Source of the DNA: Globisporangium splendens
Taxonomy: Eukaryota > Oomycota > Peronosporomycetes > Pythiales > Pythiaceae
DNA length: 64,000 bases
Direction of reading: 5' to 3'
NCBI GenBank assembly: GCA_006386115.1
Contig: VFIW01000019.1
Coordinates: 248,001 to 312,000, forward strand
Under the pieces are notes generated by a model, which worked only from the letters and a program-made list of their open reading frames with translations, was not told where the DNA came from and searched no databases. Shown in pieces: positions 19,390 to 28,556 of this stretch (the stretch's first letter is position 1; each line of letters opens with the position of its first letter). A program made the translations under genes and the position numbers.

Positions 19390-19566
19390 CTGCAATTTCA
19401 ATTCTAGCAAAGCAAGAGTTCCGATTCCAACACAATGCAATTATTGCATTGCAATATATTGATGTCATTTACCTTTTCAACCAATCCGATGGCTATAGAT
19501 CAAAATAATAGCCAATCAAATTGTACAATTTGAGTATTGGCGCCAAACTTGGCGGCAGTCAGTAAC
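19390..19566. promoter_or_regulatory. Compact bidirectional promoter with E2F-like palindrome
   Basis: The 177 bp between the divergent starts of member 3 and the TBP-like gene contains the perfect palindrome AAATTGTACAATTT (19518-19531). It also contains TTGGCGCCAA (19537-19546), identical in form to a palindromic E2F/DP site, followed by a second half-like TTGGCGG, and a CCAAT box (about 19512). The E2F-like site is only about 20 bp upstream of the TBP-like ATG. Binding is inferred from consensus only. Confidence 0.45.
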
Positions 19567-20771
19567 ATGACTCGCACGAGTGCTCATGAGTGTGGCGACG
19601 ACGGCTGTGATGAAGACGCGCCATGGACGACTGAGCGCCTGTCGGAGCACGGCGTGACGCTGCGCATCGTGTACGTACACCCACTTGTCAACGCCTCCAC
19701 CAGACACTTGCTCATGTATCTCACTGTTGTGTGTACGTTGTGCGAACGGCGCTTGTGATTGCAGCAACATGCTCGCCCACGGCAGTCTGCGCAGCCCCAT
19801 CGACGTCAAGCAGCTCGCGTTGCAAGTGCGGAACGCAGACTACACGCCGCGGGTACGTACAGGCCATTGCTGCTGCGTATATGCTAATCGCATTTGCTTC
19901 ACTGATTGAAGGCGCGTTGTGTGCTGGCACACAGGGCTTCAACGCACTGGTGATTCGCTTCCAGACGCCAAAGGCATCGCTGCTCGTCTACCGAAGCGGC
20001 AAGGTGCGCTTATTTGTTTTCGTCTGCTATGCACGGAATAACGAGTTGATTTGTACCGCGTTTGCGTGTGACAAAGTGTTTAATCAGGTGTGTGTGTGTG
20101 TGTGTTGCTCTCCGCGCATAGTTTTTGATTGTGGGTTCGAAAAGCAAAGCGGATACGCATCAAGCGCTTGACAAATTCCGATCCATACTGAAGGTGCCGA
20201 CGCAGCTATGCCAAGCACCCGCACACGATAGGATAGAATGTAGAGACTGAGTTCTGTGATCTCTCCTATGCATTTAGAAATTGTCGTATCCGTCGGATCT
20301 GTCCAAGTTCACCATTGCCAACGTAGTCGGCTCGGCTGATTTAGGGTTCAAAGTGCGGCTCGAAGGATTGGCGCGCGAACACTCGCGCTTTTGCACGGTA
20401 CGCCTTCATTTGCCAGAGACATAAGTCCAAGATTTGTTGCCTAACATTCACCTCTCTGTGTTGCAGTACGAGCCGGAGCTCTTCCCGGGACTCATCTATC
20501 GAGTCGTGAAGCCGAAATGCACGCTGCTCGTGTTTGTGTCTGGCAAAATCATCATCACGGGGTACAAGGTAAGCTGAGTTTCTCTCGTGAAGTTTCATGT
20601 TACTTTGCTTTGGGGTCTGGAGCATGCGCATTGACACGAACTTACTTGTGCCAGACACGAGAAGAAGGCGAAGACGTTCTCTGCAAGATGTTCCCAGTGC
20701 TGCTGCAATATCAAATCCGCATGGAAAGCTTTGACTCAGACGATTCCGATGATTCGGACGGCGTGCTTTGA
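19567..20771 (+). CDS. TATA-binding-protein-like factor (7 exons)
   Basis: Exons by splice sites and TBP similarity: 19567-19670, 19765-19852, 19935-20003, 20122-20193, 20278-20397, 20467-20568 and 20655-20771. The sum is exactly 224 codons (223 residues). The protein has the two-fold TBP saddle. Repeat 1 is divergent ([52 protein letters not shown]). Repeat 2 is close to canonical ([48 protein letters not shown]). Of the four DNA-intercalating phenylalanines of TBP, three are present and the one in repeat 1 (ALIF-SGK) is Tyr (LLVYRSGK). There is a short acidic N-terminus, and a Ser/Asp tail [10 protein letters not shown] replaces the usual end. It should bind promoter DNA in the nucleus. It could be the organism's TBP or a TBP-related factor. 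Confidence 0.88.
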
Positions 20772-21036
20772 GCATGTAGCTCGCCAGGAGATCACACGAA
20801 GCTACGAAGCTGTTGTGCATGCGCCTGTTTTAAACGATAAACATATTATTCTCATAACATCACGTGCGTCGTCGTGCATTCATCAAACTCTTGCATCAAT
20901 GCTTTTCACATACTCTCTGACTCTCCTTTTTGTTTCGCGTTGCTTCCCTTTATCTCTCGACTGCTCTTGGCACTTGACGCATGAAATCGAGTCTGGTCTC
21001 GACCTTTTGAGACTTCCCGTCTTCTCCGCTGTGTAC

Positions 21037-23661
21037 TTAGGCTAAATAGTTGTACATCTGCGCATTGTTTGGGTCTCGTTCCAGGTACTCTCGATCGATT
21101 AAGCTCTCGATACGTCGCTTGATGTCAGCTGCCTTCGCCGGGAACTTGACTTGCGTGAAGATCTCGGCCATCAACAATGCGTGTGAGAGTTTCTTACGCG
21201 CCTTCATGATACGCACAATGGCAGCGTCGACCTGGTACTGACGATCACGGAACACACGCTCGTGGGTGTCTTCATTCTCTTGCTTCGTCTCCTTCATCTG
21301 GATTGAGTTGATCTTGATGCGATACAGTTGGTTTGCAAAACTACTGTTGAATACAAACGAGTCGCCATCTTCGACTTCTTTACCCTTTGGATGTTTCTGG
21401 AGGACACGCACTTTGCCGCACGCTAGGGATTGAAGCGTTCGTCGTAGTTCGCCATCTTCTATCCGAGTCTGTTCTTTGATTTCTTTGAATCCCAACGAGT
21501 CGGTCGTGTTGAAGCACAGCAGCACCACAGTCTGGAACAGCGACACGACCAACTCCTTTTTACCACTTGGGAAAGTCGCTTTGACAACACATTGTGCCAA
21601 CGAATGCTGCCACTGCAACTGTCGCCCCTGGTACTTGGATGAATAGAACTTGTCAAAGATGTCTTTTAATGGAATGAGTGACGACGGAAGATTAATGTCG
21701 ACAGCAGCGTATGGTGGCCAAAAGCCTGTGGTCAGAACTTGAACCTGCATATCAGCAATCCCGCGACCCAGACTCTCCAACGCCACCCTAGAACAAAATC
21801 AAGAGTGGGTTAGCCGCACTTCTCATGTATCCAACGCCGCAATTTAAGGTTGTAATTACCTGCTTGCCGCATGCTGCTGGAATTGCACCATCACATTAGA
21901 AGAAAGATCGATGTCTTTGAACATTCCTTCCAGCTGTAAGAAAAGAGAGTTACGAACACAAAATGAGTCTCCAAGATCTTTCAAGTGCAAAACAATGAAA
22001 GTGAGTGGCACATGCATGACTTGCCTTGTTTGTGAACGAACTCCCGCATTCAGTCTTGAGCTTCGACAACATGAGCTTTTCGAGATCAAACGACGCACTC
22101 TTGCCGACAAGCAATCGCTTTGCGAGGTCTTTCTTGTAAAACGCCTCGAACACATCTTTGCCCTGAATGTAGCGGAAAATCACCATGACACGATCGAGCA
22201 GACTCTCGACTTCGCTCTCCGAGCCACCCTTGTTACCGGTACGAAGCTTCGAGTCGACGTACTTCGCAACCAACTCTGCAGGTCGGCTCGCGCGGACGTT
22301 GATCGCGTACTCCATCGCCGACTTCATCGAAAACACGAAATCCGGGTTCGACTGGAACGATTCACTCAGAACCTTATCCAACTCCACCTTGAGCTGGAGC
22401 AGCTTTTCCACCAGGTTCTTTTCCTGCTCGACGTCCATGACCAAAGTCGATACTCTCTTACGAATGTAGTTCGAGAACGCGGTCTTCAAGTCATTCACAG
22501 CATCCACCTTGGCGTACAAAGTATACATGCGCTTCAAGTCGTCAATGCGGCCACCGTCCACGAGGGATTCAAAGCCTCGCTCCAGCAACATCGCAACATG
22601 CGGCTTCAGCAGTTTGCTTTCGACCACCGTGATGAGCTGTTTCTTTGTCGACGTATCCAAATAGTGAACGACACGGTCACTTTCTTCGTGCAAGCGCTTC
22701 TCGACGTGTAAGAGGAATTGCGGAACACTCGAGGTTTCGGCGACCGTAGCGCCTTCGCTTGTGTAGAACCGCTCCGAAGCCATGAGGAATGGCGTCTCGA
22801 AGTCCGAGTGGTACAATTGCAGCGACAGCAGCATGCGCAGCAGGTTGTACAAGTAGCTACGGTTGATCGCTTCTCCCTTGCGCTCGCGCTCAATCAATTC
22901 GAGCAACCCATCGATCAATTTCGCTTCCAAGTGCTTTCGCTGTATGATGTTGTTGCGCAAGAGGTTGAGCCCCATGTCCCAAATCGACGCAATATGCGGG
23001 GTCTGCATCACATACGTTCGATCCAAGTACATGAAAATCGTGCGGATCACCAGCATATCCTCGCAGTGGTCCTCCCACAACTGATGCACCGCCTCGAGAA
23101 ACATGTTGATGTCGCCTGTCGATTTCTGCAGCGACTCGACGCGCGCACGAATGAACATCGAGCACGTATCTTCGAGCTTCTTGTACAATCTGTTCATTCG
23201 CATACGAACACACCCACGGTTTAGCAAACCAACGACACCATGAAGAGTTTATGAATACTGCTACGGCATGCGCAACCGCCAAGAAGATAGACGCAACAGC
23301 GCAAGATCCTCAAAACAAACACACATTCTTACCTGGCCGCCATCTTCCACGTGCACATGTCTTCAACCGAGCGGTACAGCTCCTCGCGACTGAATGACGT
23401 CGTTTGCTTGCGGTGCACAGCCGTGATCGCAGCCTCGAGTTTGTTCCACGTATCGTCCTCAAAGGCGTCTGGCAGCTTCGGCGTCACTTTGAAGGGCTTG
23501 ATCGTCATCTTCTTCTTCACGCCGCAGCCGGCACCCAGTTTCACGCTGGAGCCATGCAGCACGCTCTCGTGGCCGGGCTTGCGCGCGCGGAACCCGACGC
23601 CGTTGCTGTTGCTGCTGCTGGACGCGCCAGAGTCTTCAACCTTCGGAAAGAACGACGCCAT
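21037..23661 (-). CDS. CUL4: Cullin-4, scaffold of CRL4 ubiquitin ligase
   Basis: Four exons: 23333-23661, 22025-23189, 21860-21933 and 21037-21787, summing to 773 codons (772 residues). The match to animal CUL4 runs the whole length: [15 protein letters not shown] and [10 protein letters not shown] near the N-terminus (DDB1-binding side), [42 protein letters not shown] in the cullin homology domain, [19 protein letters not shown], and a C-terminal winged helix ending [16 protein letters not shown]. The neddylation lysine is kept (IVRIMK, about residue 718). CUL4 binds DDB1-DCAF substrate receptors and the RING protein RBX1 to ubiquitinate chromatin and cell-cycle proteins. Intron 2 (21934-22024) has a GC donor (AAG|GCAAGT), while the others are GT-AG. 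Confidence 0.95.
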
Positions 23662-25957
23662 CGCGTGAATAGCTGGTCCTCTAACCGTTCACCAATGCGC
23701 ACTGAGAGACAAAGGGACATATAGAGAGGATCACATAGACAGAAATACATGCATCAGACAGCGCTTATACATAAAGCCTCCCTGTGCACACACAAAGGGA
23801 AGACGCGCATATTGGCTCTCATTCGCTCAGTACCTTTTGCCACCTGGTGGTGCTGTTCAATAGTGGGGGGAAATGCGCGAGCGAGCTTTCCTCGGAGCAT
23901 TATTATACTTGGTGTAGGCGCAACGTTGTGGCAACATTAGCAGATCGGGTTGCGGAATCGGGGGAGTGTGTTGGATACGTGTGTTCAAAACACTAGCGTA
24001 ATCGCATTCATTGCAGTGCGTCACTTTGGACGCTAAAGCGAAATAGTGTGGCACACACTAATATGAATGTAGTTTACATGCGCAGAGTGAATGTAGCGGT
24101 GGTAAACAACCGAAAGTCTGTGACGTGCGCAACAGGTTTGCGGCGCTGCACGCATGGTGCGAGTGTCCCTCTTCAGCAGACGCTGTGTCGCGGCGCTTTA
24201 AGCAGCTGGAGACTCACAACATTCCACGACTCCTCTGCTTCGCGCTTTGCCATAGCAACGAGTTCCGCTGAAGCTTGGATTCCAACCAGGCACCGATACT
24301 TCAAAAGTGGGTTCAGCACACAGATCGTATTTCAGTGCACTAGGCATGATAATTGGATGACTCCTCACTCTTGCTTTTTTTCGAAAAGAAAGGCTATCGC
24401 GTGCAACCAAACGGGCAAGGACTAGTCTGGGAGGCATCGCTCTGCAGCATATAGAGGCTGCCTTTCTGCAAACCGTGTGCTCCTCAAGGAACCGTGCTGC
24501 CAGGGATCTCTCTTTCCACATTACAAAATTTGTCAGATTACACGCACGACATTGTCCTCATGCATTCGCCTAAACTACAGTTGCGCCGAACACGGGCAAA
24601 AATGATTGTGAACGCTATGTCGACCCAGTTTTAAATGACTCAGACCAACATTCGCAGAAAGTCGAGGTCACTGTGGGCTGTTGTCCGGATACGATTCTGA
24701 ACTCAAGTGACTCGGGCGCATTAGCTAAAATAACTCGAGCCACTCAACATTTTCTCGTCGTAATGTGGTCGAACAACACAACACGTGAGGGATCGAGCAC
24801 TTTGTTTCGAGAATCGAAGTTGGAGCAATCTGATGAAGCCATGCGAACGTCGTCTCTATAGGGTATCCGTGGCATCCTGTGAACAGTCGCAAGCGAAATC
24901 CCGAGTCCCATGTTGTGGAGCAGATCACACTCGAGCAACCAGAGACCACAAAGAGCTGCTTCATTGCGACTGGGATATGTTCTTTCCGGTTCTGGCGCTG
25001 CTTTTTCCACCTCGAGCTCTTATCGCATCACGCGGTTGACGACGATTGCGTTAGTCTCACAGGCTGTGGTTTCATCAACGTTGCGGGGCAGCGCACAGTC
25101 AAATGGCCGCGATGTCGTCAGTCCATTCGGACGCGATGTTTGTGTGGATGGAGCAAAGATGGGGGTGAAGGGTCCAGAGATTCCTGTGCACATCGTGATA
25201 CAGAACCATCGACAGCCGCTGGGGTACAGCCGAAGGCAGCAGCTGGCGAGCACAAACAGGCCACACAGGATCAGTCAAACATCACACCAATTAGTGACTC
25301 CGTTTCTTTATCTGGGGGTATATTGTAACAGGTCCAGTGTGCACATTTAACACTTCTGAAACTGATTATGGACCTTGAAGTTTAGACCATCTTACAAAAC
25401 TGGCTCGATGGATCTCGTCTCGGCATGCCTCAAGCACTGCAGCAGGTCTCAGACACTCGGTCATTACGAGCGCAGACGGAGCGTTCGTCCCACGTTCTCC
25501 TTGACGATCTGGGTGAATAATGGGAATGCCTCAAGTCAATGCGTATTCCCCTGCGTTGTGTGTGCGGTATGACAATAATAGTCCAGCGTCCTCGCACGCG
25601 ATGGCCACACGAACGCCCATGCGACTGTCTGTTTGTCACCTCGGCAGGAGTCGCACGAGGTTTGATTTTCCTTCGACAGAAGGTGAGAGAGAGAGAGAGA
25701 GAGTCTGAAACCACTCTGCAGTGTGTGTTTTCTGGCGAGTTGTTGGTGTGGTTTCTGGCTCGTCTCTGTGTGCTCGAGTGCGGGAGGTGCTTCAGTCTCC
25801 GCCAGAGGACTCTCCCCACAAAGGCAAGAATCAATCAAGTGAGCTGCCCCGTCTCGGTACCCGATGGTTGCACTTGCCGCCTTTGTATCACCCTCATGCA
25901 GCTCCGGAGGCACAGCTCCTCCCACCTCCCTCCCTCGTGCAAAACAGAACATGGGAG
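23662..25957. other. 2.3-kb intergenic region
   Basis: Between the divergent CUL4 and GH3 genes. Short open frames on both strands have no recognisable domains and overlap each other. A (GA)10 microsatellite lies at 25684-25703. The last 300 bp carry an open frame continuous with GH3 (from 25721), but it precedes the initiator element and is not counted as coding. Nothing else was recognised. Confidence 0.6.
25684..25703 (+). repeat. (GA)10 microsatellite
   Basis: Ten uninterrupted GA units about 350 bp upstream of the GH3 start. Confidence 0.95.
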
Positions 25958-25973
25958 CTCATTTCACAATTCG
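25958..25973 (+). promoter_or_regulatory. Oomycete core promoter (initiator plus flanking element)
   Basis: GCTCATTTCACAATTC closely fits the oomycete initiator/flanking-region consensus GCTCATTYYNCAWTTT and lies 78 bp upstream of the GH3 ATG. It fixes the likely transcription start and rules out the upstream open frame as coding. Confidence 0.75.
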
Positions 25974-26035
25974 CACTCCGAGTTGCAGGAACGACCCAAG
26001 TAGCTTCCCCGCTCTTACCAATTGTCAAAAACAAA

Positions 26036-28363
26036 ATGCTTCGTTCGTGGCTGCCAGCAGTGTGGTGCGGACTCGTGCTCGTGAGCAAGTCGCTTATCGG
26101 CGCGGCCGCTGATCAGTGGGACGCGCAGGCCGATTCGATCGTGAACGCGTTCACCGTGGACGACATCATCGGCCAGATGACGCAGATCAACATCGACAAC
26201 CTCCTCAAGACCGACGGCACGTTGGACGAGGACAAGGTCCGCGACTATGCGAAGCTGCGCGTCGGCTCGTACCTCAACAGTCCCTTCGCCGGCGGCGCCA
26301 AGAACGGCAAGTACGGCTGGACAGCCCAAGAGTGGCGTGACGTCATGACGCGCATCCAGACCGTGAGCATGGCAAACAATGGCGGCCACCCGATCGTGTT
26401 CGGTATCGACTCGGTCCACGGCGCCAACTACATCTCGAACGCCGTACTTTTCGGACAGCAGATCAACGGCGCCGCGAGTTTCAACCCAGATCTGGTCTAC
26501 GAAATGGGGCGCATCGCGGGCCGCGATACCCAAGCTGCGGGCATCCCGTGGGTGTTCGGCCCGATCCTGGAGCTCGCTCAGAACCCATTGTGGGCGCGCA
26601 CGTACGAGACGTTCGGCGAAGACCCGTACCTGGTGTCCGTCATGGCAGACTCGATCATCCGCGGCCTGCAGAGCAACAGCGCGATCGCCGCGTGCATGAA
26701 GCACTTCGTCGCGTACTCCAAGACCCCACAGGGCCACGACCGCGATGGCGTCTCGATCTCGGACTTTGACTTACTTAACTACTTCGTGCCACCGTTCATC
26801 GCGGCCGTGAACGCCGGCGTCATGTCGACGATGGAGAACTACATCGCGGTCAACGGCGTCCCAACCGTGTCAAGCTCCAAGCTCCTGCGCGACTTGCTGC
26901 GCTCCGATATGGGTTTCCAGGGTGTCGCGGTCACGGACTGGGCCGAGATTAACAACCTGGTGGACTGGCACCGTATTGTCCCCACTCAAGCCGATGCTGT
27001 CGCCATGGCACTCAAGCAGACGTCGATCGACATGAGCATGGTGCCGTACGACACGCAGTTCATCGACCACACCAAGGCGATGCTCGCATCGAACCCGGAT
27101 CAATTGTCGCGCTTGAAGGAGTCTGCGCGCCGTGTCGTCAAGATGAAGCTCAAACTCGGGTTGTACACGACGCCAGTGCCTGGCGCGGACAACGTTAACC
27201 TGGTTGGCGGTGCCGCGGATGTGGCCTCGGCGCTCGAACTCGCTCGCGAATCGATCGTGTTGCTCAAGAACCAGAATAACGTGCTTCCGCTCGCGGCGAG
27301 CTCGTCCGTGTTCCTCACGGGTCACTCAGCCAACGACGTCGGCTACCTCTGCGGTGGCTGGTCTCTCAGATGGCAGGGCTACAGCGGCAACGACATGTTC
27401 CCGCATGGTGTGACCGTGAAGCAGGGTTTCGAGAAGATCGCCGGCAGCGCCGTGACGTACTTTAACGGTCTGAGCGCCGATGGATCCTACACAGCGGCTG
27501 ATTTGGCGACGGCCAAAGCGCAAGCTGCCAATTCAGCGTTCACGGTCGTCGTCATGGGCGAAGGCAGCTACACCGAGAAGCCTGGTGATATCGACGACCT
27601 CGCGCTGCCTGCTGGTCAGATCACGTACGTGCGCGAACTCGCGTCGACCGGCACCAAGGTGATCATCGTGCTCGTCGGCGGTCGTCCACGTCTCCTGAGC
27701 GGACTGCCGGGCGACGTGCACGCTGTGATCAACGCCATGCTGCCAGGTGAGCTTGGTGGTCAGGCGATCGCTGAGATTATCTATGGCCGCGTGAACCCGA
27801 GCGGCCGACTGCCGATCACGTACCCGAAGGACCAAGCGAACATCATGATCCCGTACAACCACCGCGCCAACACGCAGTGCGCGAACGGGTACTGCCAGAT
27901 GCAGTGGGAGTTCGGCACGGGGCTGAGCTACACGACGTTCACGTACTCGGCGCTGTCGCTGAGCAAGACGTCGGTCTCTGGCGCGTCGGACTCGCTCACA
28001 GCCACGGTCACGGTGACCAACTCGGGCGCGCTCGCGGGCAAGGAGACCGTGATGCTGTTCCTGACGCAGCCGTTCCGCAAGATCTCGGTGCCCGAGGTCA
28101 AGATGCTCAAGAAGTTCAAGAAGATCGCGCTGAACGCCGGCGCGTCCACCACGGTCACGTTCACGCTCAAGGCTGCGGACTGGAGCGTGTACGACCCGCA
28201 GATCGGCAACGGTTTCAGCCAGGTGGTCGAGGCCAGCGACTTCGTGGTCGCCATCAAGCCCGAGACCGACTGCAACGTGTACGGCACGACGAGCAACCCG
28301 CTCTGCGCGCGCTTCCGCGTCACGGCGTCGTCGTCCTTGGCCAGCGCCAAGACCGAGCTCTAG
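26036..28363 (+). CDS. Secreted GH3 beta-glucosidase
   Basis: 775 residues starting MLRSWLPAVWCGLVLVSKSL, a clear signal peptide, probably cleaved after GAAA. The GH3 N-terminal barrel is complete: HPIVFGIDSVHGANYI, WARTYETFGEDPYL, K222-H223 in MKHFVAYS, and the nucleophile Asp301 in VAVTDWAE. The C-terminal domain follows (SIVLLKNQNNVLPL, VVVMGEGSYTEKPGD, RPRLLSGLPG, SGRLPITYPK, FGTGLSYTTF) and then a fibronectin-III-like tail. The enzyme hydrolyses beta-glucosides from cellulose or beta-1,3/1,6-glucan outside the cell, relevant to plant or own cell walls. It is a single exon with a strong C/G third-position bias unlike the flanking intergenic DNA. The start is chosen by signal peptide and by the core promoter 78 bp upstream, although the frame is open from 25721. 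Confidence 0.95.
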   Translation: MLRSWLPAVWCGLVLVSKSLIGAAADQWDAQADSIVNAFTVDDIIGQMTQINIDNLLKTDGTLDEDKVRDYAKLRVGSYLNSPFAGGAKNGKYGWTAQEWRDVMTRIQTVSMANNGGHPIVFGIDSVHGANYISNAVLFGQQINGAASFNPDLVYEMGRIAGRDTQAAGIPWVFGPILELAQNPLWARTYETFGEDPYLVSVMADSIIRGLQSNSAIAACMKHFVAYSKTPQGHDRDGVSISDFDLLNYFVPPFIAAVNAGVMSTMENYIAVNGVPTVSSSKLLRDLLRSDMGFQGVAVTDWAEINNLVDWHRIVPTQADAVAMALKQTSIDMSMVPYDTQFIDHTKAMLASNPDQLSRLKESARRVVKMKLKLGLYTTPVPGADNVNLVGGAADVASALELARESIVLLKNQNNVLPLAASSSVFLTGHSANDVGYLCGGWSLRWQGYSGNDMFPHGVTVKQGFEKIAGSAVTYFNGLSADGSYTAADLATAKAQAANSAFTVVVMGEGSYTEKPGDIDDLALPAGQITYVRELASTGTKVIIVLVGGRPRLLSGLPGDVHAVINAMLPGELGGQAIAEIIYGRVNPSGRLPITYPKDQANIMIPYNHRANTQCANGYCQMQWEFGTGLSYTTFTYSALSLSKTSVSGASDSLTATVTVTNSGALAGKETVMLFLTQPFRKISVPEVKMLKKFKKIALNAGASTTVTFTLKAADWSVYDPQIGNGFSQVVEASDFVVAIKPETDCNVYGTTSNPLCARFRVTASSSLASAKTEL

Positions 28364-28556
28364 GCACACCCGCAGTAGGAATGTGGATGGATGGAATAGA
28401 AAGGCAACACCTTTTCTCGTAGCATGATTGGCTTTTATAAACGAACATTGTCGAATATCATTGTTTAATTGGACAAAAATGCGTAGGACCAAACTTATTT
28501 TGGTCAATTGCTTGCTGCAACGAGCTCCCTCCAACTGCAGCAATGACACCACGGAA

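Noticed and set aside
20088..20105. (GT)n run as possible splice donor in the TBP-like gene
   Set aside because: It lies inside intron 3. The donor at 20004 and acceptor at 20121 give the exact TBP frame.
24879..25350. Overlapping plus-strand open frames in the CUL4-GH3 interval
   Set aside because: Two frames overlap with no homologous motif and no codon bias. Considered chance.
25721..26035. N-terminal extension of the GH3 enzyme
   Set aside because: It lies upstream of a core promoter match, has no GH3 similarity and would bury a clear signal peptide.
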